Notes under the pieces: generated by a model | Told to the model about the DNA's origin: nothing | Databases searched by the model: none | The model's input: the letters and a program-made list of their open reading frames with translations, nothing else | Source: Neolewinella xylanilytica | GTDB lineage: Bacteria > Bacteroidota > Bacteroidia > Chitinophagales > Saprospiraceae | Length of the DNA: 64,000 nt | NCBI RefSeq assembly: GCF_002934605.1 | Contig: NZ_PTJC01000007.1 | Span: 62,001 to 126,000, forward strand | Reading direction: 5' to 3' | Shown here: in pieces, positions 35,787-45,378 of the stretch | Position numbering within the stretch: the stretch's first letter is position 1 | Layout: each line of letters starts with the position of its first letter | Translations under genes and position numbers: made by a program

Positions 35787-38700
35787 ATGGTCATGCAATG
35801 CCAGGCCTGGATAGGAACGCTCCTATTCAGTGCAGCACTCCTAACGCCGGGTACCACCGGTTTACTTGCTGCTGATAATTTTCTCACCACGCTAGATCAT
35901 GCGCATTCAGAACGCTATTCCCTTACAGTGGAAAGCGAAGACGAGCGTGTTCTTACCGGTAAGGTCGTCGACGCCGAAACCGGTGAGCCGTTAATCGGAG
36001 CGACGATACGGGTGAAGGGGAGTAGCGGCGGTACGGTCACGGACCTCGACGGGAATTTTACGCTTACGGTGCCGGATGGTCCGGTGACCCTGGTGATTTC
36101 TTCGATCAGCTACGCCACCGAGGAAATTCTGGTCGACGAGCAGTCGGAAATCGTTATCGAGTTGTCTACCGACGTGCAGTCGCTGTCCGAAGTGGTAGTT
36201 GTGGGGTACGGTACCCAGCGCAAATCGGACGTAACCGGCGCCATCGGTACCCTCAGTTCGGAGGAACTGCTCAAGGCACCCGTCACCAACGCCATCCAGG
36301 GCCTGCAGGGCAAAGTGGCCGGCGTGAACGTCTTCCTGAACTCGGGGGCACCCACCGGAAGCCCGCGGGTACTGATTCGGGGCCTCGGTACGATCAACTC
36401 CAGCTCTAGCCCGCTGTACGTCGTTGACGGGGTGGTCATGGAGGACATTCAGTTCCTGAACCCCAACGACATCCAGAGCATGGAAGTACTGAAGGACGCT
36501 TCGGCCACCGCCATCTACGGGGCGCGGGGGGCCAACGGGGTCATCCTGGTTACTACGAAACGCGGACCCAACACCGAGGGCATCGTGGTCGGCTACGACG
36601 GCTACGTCTCGGCGGGCAATCTGCGGAAAAAGATGGACGTACTGAACGCCGAGGAATGGCTGGAGGTAGTCCGCCGCGGCATGGAAAACGCCCCGCTGTA
36701 CGGCGGCACGGACCCGGGATTCACTACGGATAATCCGCTCTTCTTCGACGAGAACGGCGACCCGCTATACGATACCGATTGGCAGGAGGAGACGACGCGC
36801 ACGGCGATCTCCCACAGCCACCAAATCTCCATCCAGCAGCGGACGGGCAAATCCTCCTACGGCGTATTCCTAAACTACACCGGTACCGAGGGCATCATGC
36901 TAAACAACTACCTCAACCGCATCTACGGTAAGGTCGCCTATGAGGGTACGCCCAAAGACTGGCTGACCTTCGGCTTCAACCTGCTGACCAACCGCACGAA
37001 GGAAAACAGCTTCGAGGAAGGCGGTGGCGGCCAGTCTCCCCGCCGGACGATGATCGAGATGCCGGCCATCTTCCCAATCCGCTTTCCGGACGGAACCTAC
37101 TCCCGCAGCACCGACCTGGGGGGCAACTTCAACCTGGAGGCCATGGCCAACCCGGTGCACGTACTGGAAACCCAGGACCGGCTGGCCAAGCGGACCCAGA
37201 TTTTCGGAAACGCCTACCTGGTCTTCAACATCGCCGAGGGCCTCAACTTCCGCACCCAGTTCGGTTTCGACAACCACGACCGGCTGTTCCAGAATTACAG
37301 TCCGCGCGACCTGATCAATATCTCCGACCCCCTGGGTTTCGCCAGCCAGAGCAACCAGCAGGTGAGCTACTGGCAGCAGGAGAACTACCTCAACTACAAT
37401 AAGCTGATCGGCGTCCACAGCATCAGCGGGGTGGCAGGCTTCAGTTTCCAGAAACGCACCGACGAGAGCTACGGCATCGGCGTACGGGGCTTCGCCGACG
37501 ACTTCTTCCGCTTCAATAACCTCGGCGCCGCCAGCCAGCCCGAGGCACCCTCCTCCGGCTACAGCGACTGGACCCTCAACTCCTACTTCCTCCGCGGCAG
37601 CTACAGCTACGACGACCGCTACCTGCTGACTCTTACGGGTCGGGTGGACGGCTCCTCGCGCTTCGGTGCCGGTAATAAGTACGGCTGGTTCCCCTCCGTG
37701 GGCGTGGGCTGGGTGCTGTCGAACGAGGAATTTCTGCAAGGTAGCCCCACCATCAGCCAGCTGAAAATCCGCTCCAGCTTCGGTATCACGGGGAACACCG
37801 AAATCGGCTCCTACCAGTCGCTGGCTACCGTCGGCTCCGGAACGACCCTGATCAACGGCCAGCGCGTGACCAGCACGGTCATCAACGGACTGGCGAACCC
37901 CGACCTGCAGTGGGAAAGAACCCAGCAGTTCGACGTGGGCTTCGACCTGTCGCTGTTCAACTACCGCGTCGGCCTGGAAATGGACTACTACTACAAGCTG
38001 ACCACCGACCTGCTGCTGGCCCGACCGCTGCCCCAGACGACCGGCTTCGGATCCATCTTCGATAACATCGGCTCCGTGTCCAACCGCGGGATCGAGGTAT
38101 TGCTGACCACCCAAAACGTGGTGACCAACAACTTCACCTGGAGCTCCAACCTGAACTTTAACTACAACAAGAACCGGATCGAGAAACTCGGCGAGAACGA
38201 CGAGGACATCGAGTCGGGCCCCTTCTGGGTATCCGGTAGCCAGACCATCCTGCGGGTGGGCGAGCCGCTATCTTCCTTCTGGGGTTACCGCCGCCTGGGC
38301 ACCTGGAACACCGACGAGGCCGACGAGGCCGCAGAGGTAGGCCGCATCCCCGGCGAGGCCAAGCGGACCACCGAAAAAGAGATTATCGGCAGCGGCCTTC
38401 CCGACGTGACCGGCAGTTTCATCAACGACTTCACCCTTGGCAACTTCGACCTGTCGATCAACCTGCAGTTCGTCCTGGGTGCCGACATTATGCAGCAGTA
38501 CTACCATTCGGTCGAGGACCGCTCGGGCATCGCCAGCGGCCTGCGCACCATCCTGACCGACGCCTGGACGCCGGAAAACCAGAACACCATGGTGCAGCAG
38601 ATTCGCCACCAGGCCTGGGCCGGCCAGAACAGCGAGGTCGACGACCACTGGGTCGTCGACGGCTCCTACCTGCGGGGCAACGCCTTCACCCTCGGATACA

Positions 38701-38912
38701 ACCTGGGCGGCGGCGCGCTGGATCGCCTGAACCTGAACCGGCTGCGTGTTTACCTGTCGGCCCAGAACCTTTTCGTCGTCCACAGCGACGAATTCCAGGG
38801 CCTGGACCCCGAGGCGACTTCCTGGGGGGGGAATCAGTGGGGACAGAACATCTTCTTCTTCCAGTACCCCCGCCCCCGCACCTTCACTTTCGGCCTTAAC
38901 GCACAATTCTAA
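35787..38912 (+). CDS. SusC-type TonB-dependent receptor, first of the PUL
   Basis: An outer-membrane receptor of 1041 residues. A signal peptide lies in the first 30 residues. The carboxypeptidase-like domain is at about 55-135 (LTGKVVDAETGEPLIGATIR and GTVTDLDGNFTL). The TonB plug follows (VVVVGYGTQRKSDVTGAI, then SEELLKAPVTNAIQGLQGKV and LKDASATAIYGARGANGV), and a 22-strand barrel covers the rest, ending TFGLNAQF. It imports oligosaccharides with TonB energy. It is paired with the SusD gene 6 bases downstream. It is the first gene of the PUL. Confidence 0.95.
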   Translation: MVMQCQAWIGTLLFSAALLTPGTTGLLAADNFLTTLDHAHSERYSLTVESEDERVLTGKVVDAETGEPLIGATIRVKGSSGGTVTDLDGNFTLTVPDGPVTLVISSISYATEEILVDEQSEIVIELSTDVQSLSEVVVVGYGTQRKSDVTGAIGTLSSEELLKAPVTNAIQGLQGKVAGVNVFLNSGAPTGSPRVLIRGLGTINSSSSPLYVVDGVVMEDIQFLNPNDIQSMEVLKDASATAIYGARGANGVILVTTKRGPNTEGIVVGYDGYVSAGNLRKKMDVLNAEEWLEVVRRGMENAPLYGGTDPGFTTDNPLFFDENGDPLYDTDWQEETTRTAISHSHQISIQQRTGKSSYGVFLNYTGTEGIMLNNYLNRIYGKVAYEGTPKDWLTFGFNLLTNRTKENSFEEGGGGQSPRRTMIEMPAIFPIRFPDGTYSRSTDLGGNFNLEAMANPVHVLETQDRLAKRTQIFGNAYLVFNIAEGLNFRTQFGFDNHDRLFQNYSPRDLINISDPLGFASQSNQQVSYWQQENYLNYNKLIGVHSISGVAGFSFQKRTDESYGIGVRGFADDFFRFNNLGAASQPEAPSSGYSDWTLNSYFLRGSYSYDDRYLLTLTGRVDGSSRFGAGNKYGWFPSVGVGWVLSNEEFLQGSPTISQLKIRSSFGITGNTEIGSYQSLATVGSGTTLINGQRVTSTVINGLANPDLQWERTQQFDVGFDLSLFNYRVGLEMDYYYKLTTDLLLARPLPQTTGFGSIFDNIGSVSNRGIEVLLTTQNVVTNNFTWSSNLNFNYNKNRIEKLGENDEDIESGPFWVSGSQTILRVGEPLSSFWGYRRLGTWNTDEADEAAEVGRIPGEAKRTTEKEIIGSGLPDVTGSFINDFTLGNFDLSINLQFVLGADIMQQYYHSVEDRSGIASGLRTILTDAWTPENQNTMVQQIRHQAWAGQNSEVDDHWVVDGSYLRGNAFTLGYNLGGGALDRLNLNRLRVYLSAQNLFVVHSDEFQGLDPEATSWGGNQWGQNIFFFQYPRPRTFTFGLNAQF

Positions 38913-38917
38913 CGACC

Positions 38918-40513
38918 ATGAATACGATCAAATCAGTCTTCCTACTGCTACTGTGCGGGGCGACCTATTCCTGCTCCGATTTTCTGGAGGAGGAGCCGCG
39001 CAGCGAAGCCAGCCTGAATCAATTCTTTACCGAACCGGCCCACGCCGAGAACGCCGTGAACGCCCTTTACCGTGACGGCGCCCCCGCCCTGTGGATGAAC
39101 GGCGGCGTCTATAACGGGCGGGATATCATGTACGGCCCCTATCTATCGGGCTTTTTCGAAAACAATTACAAGGGGCAGTACGCCTACATCGGCTTTGCCC
39201 AGCAGTTGCAGCTTAATGCCATCAACTCGAACTCGATCCTGAATACCTACTGGTCGCAGATGTACCGGGAGATTAGCCGGGCCAACAACGCCATCAAGTA
39301 CATTCCGACCACCGAAGGGGTCAGCGAGGCGCAGGCCAACCGCCTGCTCGGCGAAGCCCGCTTCTTCCGGGCCTGGGCTTACTTCATGCTGGTGCGCCAC
39401 TTCGGCGACGTGCCCCTGATCGTAGAACCCTACGAGTCGCTGAACGACATTTACCGGCCCCGGAATTCAGCGGACGAGGTCTATGCCCTCATCGTACAGG
39501 ACCTGGAATTCGCCGTGAATTCCGCCGGGCTCGCCGAAGAGAACATGATCGAGAACGGCTACCGTGTCTCCAAACCGGCCGCCGCGGCCCTGCTGGCCGA
39601 CGTGCAGCTGACCCGCAGTGGATTCCCGCAACAGAACGATAACTACGCCGCCGCCGCGGCGGCGGCCCGCACCGTGATCAACGGTGGAAGCCACTCCCTG
39701 GCGCAGAACGATCTGGACGGAAGCGGCGATGTCGATCCGGAAAACAGTGCCTACAATAAGATCCGCCGGCAGGAGCTGACGGCCATTGCGCAAGAGTTCG
39801 TCTACCCCATCGAATTTACCATCGGTATCGCCGGTTCGGGCTACCCGGCCTATACCTATCCGGTGACGCTTACCAACCAGACGAACTACAGCATCACGAA
39901 CCAGGCCTACGAGCCCCGCGACGAGTTCCTGGCGATGTACGACGACGAGGCGGATCTCCGTATCCAGAACAAGCAGCTCTGGCATAATACCTACACGAAC
40001 GAGGACGGCGAAACGACCACCTTCCGCTTCCAGCCGTATCTATGGCACGACGACCAGGCGCTCTTCGGAACGACCAACCGCGCCAACTCCGAACTGGAAG
40101 TCGCCGCTTACACCTACGCGGAAGTCCTCCTGATCGCCGCCGAGGCCATTGCCCGCTCCGAGGGCGTCACCGCCGAGGCCGTCGACTACCTGACCCAGGT
40201 CCGCAGCCGCGCCTATTTCATGCAGGATGCCGAGGATATCCGTGCCGAATTGGCGGGGCTCTCCGTCCAGGAATTTGTCGAGGAAGTCTGGACCGAGCGG
40301 AATCGCGAACTGGCGCTGAACTTCAAGATCTGGTTCGATATGGTCCGGACCCGAAAGTACCCGGAAGCCAATGACGGTAACGTTACTTTCGTTGACCTGG
40401 TCGGCCGCGAAAATACCTGGGGATCGACCTACCAGGAACGCAACCTGCTCCTTCCCCTGCCCGACCAGGAATTGCAGCGGAATACCAACCTGGGACAGAA
40501 CACGGGATACTAG
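38918..40513 (+). CDS. SusD/RagB-family glycan-binding lipoprotein, first pair
   Basis: A protein of 531 residues. Lipobox signal MNTIKSVFLLLLCGATYSC with Cys19. The start after the anchor, SDFLEEEPRSEASLNQFF, is typical of SusD. TPR-like helices follow (for example LGEARFFRAWAYFMLVRHFG, DVPLIV), and the C-terminal SusD domain has WTERNRELALNFKIWFDM and ends LPLPDQELQRNTNLGQN. It sits over the SusC barrel on the cell surface and hands glycan fragments to it. It forms a pair with susC1. Confidence 0.95.
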   Translation: MNTIKSVFLLLLCGATYSCSDFLEEEPRSEASLNQFFTEPAHAENAVNALYRDGAPALWMNGGVYNGRDIMYGPYLSGFFENNYKGQYAYIGFAQQLQLNAINSNSILNTYWSQMYREISRANNAIKYIPTTEGVSEAQANRLLGEARFFRAWAYFMLVRHFGDVPLIVEPYESLNDIYRPRNSADEVYALIVQDLEFAVNSAGLAEENMIENGYRVSKPAAAALLADVQLTRSGFPQQNDNYAAAAAAARTVINGGSHSLAQNDLDGSGDVDPENSAYNKIRRQELTAIAQEFVYPIEFTIGIAGSGYPAYTYPVTLTNQTNYSITNQAYEPRDEFLAMYDDEADLRIQNKQLWHNTYTNEDGETTTFRFQPYLWHDDQALFGTTNRANSELEVAAYTYAEVLLIAAEAIARSEGVTAEAVDYLTQVRSRAYFMQDAEDIRAELAGLSVQEFVEEVWTERNRELALNFKIWFDMVRTRKYPEANDGNVTFVDLVGRENTWGSTYQERNLLLPLPDQELQRNTNLGQNTGY

Positions 40514-40616
40514 GTCTCCCGGGCGAAATCGCCCCGCGACGGACGATTGGGCGATGAATAGCGCCCGTTGGTACCGGATTTGCTAGCTTGCCCGCCAAGT
40601 CTAATGCCATCCACCG

Positions 40617-43355
40617 ATGCGTCCGTTTACCCTATTGCTGTTCGTACTGCTGGCCGGTGTAACCACCGGCCAGCAGTGGAACACGGAGGACGGTCCGCAA
40701 CTCACGCCGCGCATACGTCAATACGCTAAGTCGGACTACGGCGCCGATAACCAGAACTGGGACATCACCCAATCGCCCGAGGGCGTCCTCTACGTGGCCA
40801 ACTCCGGCGGCGTACTGCGCTTCGACGGACTCAACTGGAGCGTCCATCAGTTACCCGGCCGGCCGTCGGTGCGCTGCGTCACCCGCTACGCGGACCGCCT
40901 CTACGTGGGAGGGTACGGGGAATTCGGTTACTTCCGCCTGCGGGAAGGCCAGTTAGGTTCCTATGTATCCCTGAGCGCGACGCTTCCCCCGGAGGAACAG
41001 GGGGAGGAGATCTGGAACATCGAATTACTCGACGGAGGGGCGGTGGTCTTCCAATCCTTTTCCCGGCTGTACTGGTACGTCGGTGACGCGCTCCGCGTAG
41101 CGGTACCCGGCGATATCATGTTCGCCCACGCCGCCGGGGAAGCCTTACTCTACCCCGTAACGGGGGCGGGCATCTACCGGCAATCGCCGGGTAAGGAGGC
41201 CGTCCCGTTGCCGAACAGTGACCCGGGCGGGCAACCCATCGTCGGCCTGGCGGGTTCGGCTGACGAGCTGTTGGTCGCTACCGCGGGCGGCGTCTTCCGG
41301 TACGGGCACGACGGCTACGGATCGTGGTCCACCGTGGCCGATAGCCTGCTGTTCGGGCAGCAGATCAATCGACTGATTCGGCTCGGCGGGGGCGAGGTCG
41401 CCGTCGGTACCATTACCAGCGGGGTATACGTGTTCGACTCGGGAGGCAAACTGCTGCATCACCTGAGCTACGGACGGGGACTGAGCAACAACACGGTATT
41501 AGCCCTTTTCGAGGATCGGGACGGGAATCTATGGACGGGGCTTGATGGGGGGTTGAACCTCATCGTCCGGAGCGAGCCCCTGCTTTTTTACCGGTCCGGG
41601 GTCCGTCCCATCGGCTCGGCCTACGCGGCGGCGCACTACGGGGGCAGCTTTTACGTCGGCACCAACCAGGGCTTGTTCCGCTACCGACCGGAACCCGGCC
41701 AGTTTATCCTCGTGCCCGGTACGGCCGGGCAGGTATGGGAACTGAGGGCTACCCCCTACGGGCTACTGTGCGGTCATAACGACGGGACCTTCCTCGTCGA
41801 GGAAGATCGGGCAAACCTCATCTCCCCGCGCTCCGGTGGCTGGCAGAGCGTTTTCGTCGATGGTGACAGCACCCGGCTGCTACAGGCCAACTATGCCGGA
41901 CTCAGCCTGATCGATCTTGCTAAAGCGACGGGAAGCGGCGCAGCGGAAGCGGAGCACCGGTTGGAAGGGCTGCTCGCCCCCCTGCGGTACCTCGCGTTCA
42001 CCGGGCCACGGCGGGTACTGGCCCTGCACGGGTCCCGGGGTGCTTACGACATCAGGTTGTCGGCGGACCTCCGATCCATCGAACGGGTAGATACCCTGAC
42101 TAGCCCGGATCTCATCCGGCCGCTGCTGGTGCGTTTTGGGGATACGCTGCTGGTTCAGACCGACGACGGGATCTATCGCTACAGGGACGGAGCATTCAAC
42201 GAGCTGACCGCTTTTCGGGGGGCCGCCCTGACGCCGGGCACTTACGTGCTTCCCGGTCGGGAGGGCAGTGGGGAATGGTTCAAAGTGGATCCCGACCGCA
42301 TCGTACCCTACCGGAAGGAGCGGGCCCTGGCAGCCTACCCGGTTACCCTAAGACGAAGCTTTCCGGCGCTGGTGGCCACCACCGATTCGACCTACCTTTT
42401 TTGCCTGGATGACGGCTTCGCGCTTTTCGACGCTACGGGCGCAGCGGCGGAGCTGGACAGACGGGAGTTGCTACTGGATTATGCCGGGGTGACGGGGCGG
42501 CGGGTGGAAGGAGCAGCGGTCAGCATCCCTTACGCGGAGAATGATTTGCGGTTTGCTTATGCGCTACCGGTACTCGATCGTCCGATCCGGTATCGGTCCC
42601 GGTTGCTGGGCTTTAGCGACGCCTGGTCCGAGTGGTCGACGCTCGGGGCAAGAGAGTTCACCAACCTGGAAGAAGGCGCTTATCGCTTCGAGGTGGAGGC
42701 CGACTGGTTCGGCGCCGGGGCCACGGCATCCTTCTTCGTGCGCCCGCCCTGGTACCGCACGGGACTGGCCTACACGGCGTATGCGTTGTTCCTGGTCGGC
42801 CTGCTCTACGCCCTCTACCTGCAGCACCGGAAGCGACTGCGGCTACAGGCGCGGAAACTGGAAGCACTACGCCAGCGCCAGCTACAACGGCAGCGGATAG
42901 AGGCCCGTAACGAGCAACTGGAAGCGGAGAACAGGCGCAAGAGCCGGGAGCTGGCGAACACCACCCTTACGCTGGCCAAAAAAAACGAGATGCTGCTGGA
43001 CCTAAAGGGGGAGTTGTCGAAGTCTTCCGGTAGCCCCACCATCGGAAAAAGCTCCCAAAAACTGCTGCGGCTGATCGACCGGAACCTCAACAACGAAGAA
43101 GACTGGGCGATCTTCGAGTCGCACTTCAACGAGGTACACGAGGCTTTCCTGAAACGGTTGCGGGGGGAGCACGCCGATCTGACCTCCGGCGACCTGCGGT
43201 TGGCCGCGTACGTCCGGATGGATCTGAGTTCGAAGGAAATCGCGCCCCTGCTTCACATTTCCATTCGTGGGGTGGAGAACAAGCGATACCGGCTGAGAAA
43301 GAAGCTAGGGTTAGAAAGTAATGACAACCTGAATCAGTATTTGCATGATTTCTGA
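40617..43355 (+). CDS. Membrane-bound PUL regulator: propeller, Y_Y_Y domain and LuxR-type HTH
   Basis: A protein of 912 residues. A signal peptide (first 18) leads to a periplasmic sensor of beta-propeller repeats at about 20-640 (for example LFEDRDGNLWTGLDGGLNLI, LYVGGYGEFGYF). A Y_Y_Y-type domain (about 650-710) precedes one membrane helix (about 714-736, YTAYALFLVGLLYALYL). A coiled coil (about 740-800) ends in a cytoplasmic LuxR-type HTH at about 850-905 (SKEIAPLLHISIRGVENKRY). There is no histidine kinase or receiver domain, so it is a one-protein sensor and transcription factor like some SusR-type proteins. It most likely detects the glycan in the periplasm and turns on the PUL around it. 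Confidence 0.9.
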   Translation: MRPFTLLLFVLLAGVTTGQQWNTEDGPQLTPRIRQYAKSDYGADNQNWDITQSPEGVLYVANSGGVLRFDGLNWSVHQLPGRPSVRCVTRYADRLYVGGYGEFGYFRLREGQLGSYVSLSATLPPEEQGEEIWNIELLDGGAVVFQSFSRLYWYVGDALRVAVPGDIMFAHAAGEALLYPVTGAGIYRQSPGKEAVPLPNSDPGGQPIVGLAGSADELLVATAGGVFRYGHDGYGSWSTVADSLLFGQQINRLIRLGGGEVAVGTITSGVYVFDSGGKLLHHLSYGRGLSNNTVLALFEDRDGNLWTGLDGGLNLIVRSEPLLFYRSGVRPIGSAYAAAHYGGSFYVGTNQGLFRYRPEPGQFILVPGTAGQVWELRATPYGLLCGHNDGTFLVEEDRANLISPRSGGWQSVFVDGDSTRLLQANYAGLSLIDLAKATGSGAAEAEHRLEGLLAPLRYLAFTGPRRVLALHGSRGAYDIRLSADLRSIERVDTLTSPDLIRPLLVRFGDTLLVQTDDGIYRYRDGAFNELTAFRGAALTPGTYVLPGREGSGEWFKVDPDRIVPYRKERALAAYPVTLRRSFPALVATTDSTYLFCLDDGFALFDATGAAAELDRRELLLDYAGVTGRRVEGAAVSIPYAENDLRFAYALPVLDRPIRYRSRLLGFSDAWSEWSTLGAREFTNLEEGAYRFEVEADWFGAGATASFFVRPPWYRTGLAYTAYALFLVGLLYALYLQHRKRLRLQARKLEALRQRQLQRQRIEARNEQLEAENRRKSRELANTTLTLAKKNEMLLDLKGELSKSSGSPTIGKSSQKLLRLIDRNLNNEEDWAIFESHFNEVHEAFLKRLRGEHADLTSGDLRLAAYVRMDLSSKEIAPLLHISIRGVENKRYRLRKKLGLESNDNLNQYLHDF

Positions 43356-43477
43356 GCAAATCGTACACATGGCGTAGTCGCGGTGAGGTGAATTTATAGG
43401 TTTTAAAGGGGTTTCGGGAGAACTTTGGTGAAGTGATGGTGGATTATATCCTGCACACGCTGCCAAGTCGATCGTAC

Positions 43478-45352
43478 ATGAAACTAGCTTTACTTCCTTA
43501 CCGAGCCGCCTATCTGGGGTTGCTCCTTACCGTCACCACCGCTGTTTTGCGAGCCCAGGCCGGCACGGTGACCGGCGTAACGGCTACGGCCTACGACCAC
43601 CACGTGGAGATTAACTGGGAGCAGCCCGCCGACCCTTCCATCGATCGGGTACGGATATACGGATCTACCGACGGGGAAACCTTCAATCTGATCGGCTCGA
43701 CCAACAACGTGGAGACGCGGCTGGTGCACTTTGTCGGCGACCAGGGCGTGACGGGCCGCTACTTCCTCCGGGCGACCGGCAGCGGTGGAACCCTCGGGGA
43801 GCCCTCGGATACGGTTTCGGCGACCACCTACGCCATGAGCGATTCCGCCCTGCTCGACATGGTGCAGGAATATACCCTCCGTTACTTCTATGACTTCGGG
43901 CACCCGGTATCCGGCATGGCCCGCGAACGCAACGCCGGTAACGTCGTGACCACCGGCGGCACCGGCTTCGGCCTCATGGCCCTGATCGTGGGCGCCGAGC
44001 GCGGGTTCATTACCTACGACCAAGCCCTGGAGCGCACCAACAAGATCGTCGACTTTCTCGGGGAAATTCCCCGATTCCACGGTGCCTTCGCCCACTGGTA
44101 CAACGGCTCCACGGGGGAAGTGATCCCATTCAGCGCGCCCGATAACGGTGGCGACCTGGTGGAAACGGCCTTTCTTATGCAGGGGCTGCTGACCGCGCGG
44201 CAGTACTTCGCCGGCGACGGGGAAGCGGAAAGCGGCCTGCGCGACAACATCAACGAGCTCTGGGCCGGGGTCGATTGGAACTGGTACCGCAACGGCGGGG
44301 ACGTGTTGCTCTGGCACTGGTCGCCGGACTTTCGCTTTCAGATCAACCTGCCGATCCGCGGATTCAACGAAACCCACATCGTATACCTACTGGCTGCCGC
44401 CTCCCCGACGGAGGAGTACCGCATTCCGGCTTCCCTCTACCACACCGGCTGGGCGGGCGGCAGTTATGAGACTAACAATGTCTACTACGGCATTCCCCTG
44501 CTGGTGGGCGAACTGAAGGGCGGCCCACTCTTCTTCAGCCACTACAGCTATATGGGATTCGACCCCCGTGGCATCACGGACGATTACGCGAACTACTTCG
44601 TCCGCAACACCAACCACACCCGCATCAACTACCAGCACGCCCTGGACAACCCCTACAACCGGGAGGGCTACGGCCCGAACGTATGGGGCATCACGGCGAG
44701 CGACGACCCCGACGGCTATGCGGCCCACTCGCCGAACAGTTCGGCCCTGGACAACGGTACCATCGCGCCGACCGCCGCCCTGGGCAGCATGCCTTACACC
44801 CCGGAGGAAAGCATGAACGCGCTGAAGTATTTCTACCGGGAGCTCGGCGACCGGATGTGGGGGCCCTACGGCTTCTACGATGCCTTCAACCTGGACCGCG
44901 ACTGGTACGCTGACAGCTACCTGGCCATCGACCAGGGGCCCATCATCAACATGATCGAGAACCACCGCAGCGGGTTGCTGTGGGATGTATTCATGACGAG
45001 CCCGGAGATTGACCCTGCCCTTACCGCCGTGGGATTCGTGGTGGATACGACCACGACTACCGCCGTAGCCGAAATGCCCGCTTTTATGAAGGAGCGGCCC
45101 ACGGTTTTTCCGAATCCCGCGACCGACCGCGTCACGCTATCCCTGCACCCCGTCCGTGCCACCACCGTAAGCGTGGACCTCCTGGACGCCAGTGGTAGAC
45201 CGATTCGGAACCTGATCCCCAACACGGCCCTGACGGCCGGGCGCACGCGACTGCCCTTGCACCTGCGCTCCGGCGCAACGAGTGGCCTGTATTTCCTCCG
45301 TATCCGCAGCCCGGATGGCACCACCGCGGTGCCCCTGCTGCTCAACCGATAA
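43478..45352 (+). CDS. T9SS-secreted GH144-like glucanase (glucoamylase-like domain)
   Basis: A protein of 624 residues. The ATG at 43478 (MKLALLPYRAAYLGLLL) is preferred to GTG/ATG codons 14-15 codons upstream. After the signal peptide comes an FN3-like domain (about 25-115), the catalytic (alpha/alpha)6 domain of PF10091/GH144 type (about 125-525), and a type A T9SS tail (VFPNPATDRVTLSLHP ... SGLYFLRIRSPDG). Conserved regions shared with the gene at 48157 are GTGFGLMALIVGAERGFIT, DYANYFVRNTNHTR and YLAIDQGPIINMIENHRSG. GH144 enzymes studied so far are endo-beta-1,2-glucanases. The T9SS tail puts it on or outside the cell surface, a good place for first attack on the polymer. Confidence 0.9.
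   Translation: MKLALLPYRAAYLGLLLTVTTAVLRAQAGTVTGVTATAYDHHVEINWEQPADPSIDRVRIYGSTDGETFNLIGSTNNVETRLVHFVGDQGVTGRYFLRATGSGGTLGEPSDTVSATTYAMSDSALLDMVQEYTLRYFYDFGHPVSGMARERNAGNVVTTGGTGFGLMALIVGAERGFITYDQALERTNKIVDFLGEIPRFHGAFAHWYNGSTGEVIPFSAPDNGGDLVETAFLMQGLLTARQYFAGDGEAESGLRDNINELWAGVDWNWYRNGGDVLLWHWSPDFRFQINLPIRGFNETHIVYLLAAASPTEEYRIPASLYHTGWAGGSYETNNVYYGIPLLVGELKGGPLFFSHYSYMGFDPRGITDDYANYFVRNTNHTRINYQHALDNPYNREGYGPNVWGITASDDPDGYAAHSPNSSALDNGTIAPTAALGSMPYTPEESMNALKYFYRELGDRMWGPYGFYDAFNLDRDWYADSYLAIDQGPIINMIENHRSGLLWDVFMTSPEIDPALTAVGFVVDTTTTTAVAEMPAFMKERPTVFPNPATDRVTLSLHPVRATTVSVDLLDASGRPIRNLIPNTALTAGRTRLPLHLRSGATSGLYFLRIRSPDGTTAVPLLLNR
45262..45276 (+). repeat. Short GC-rich repeat, coding copy
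   Basis: Exact CCTGCGCTCCGGCGC inside the T9SS tail of the GH144-type gene. It may be chance or a sign that the repeat inserted into the gene end. Confidence 0.4.
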
Positions 45353-45378
45353 TTATTAGCGCTTAAATCGATTCTACC

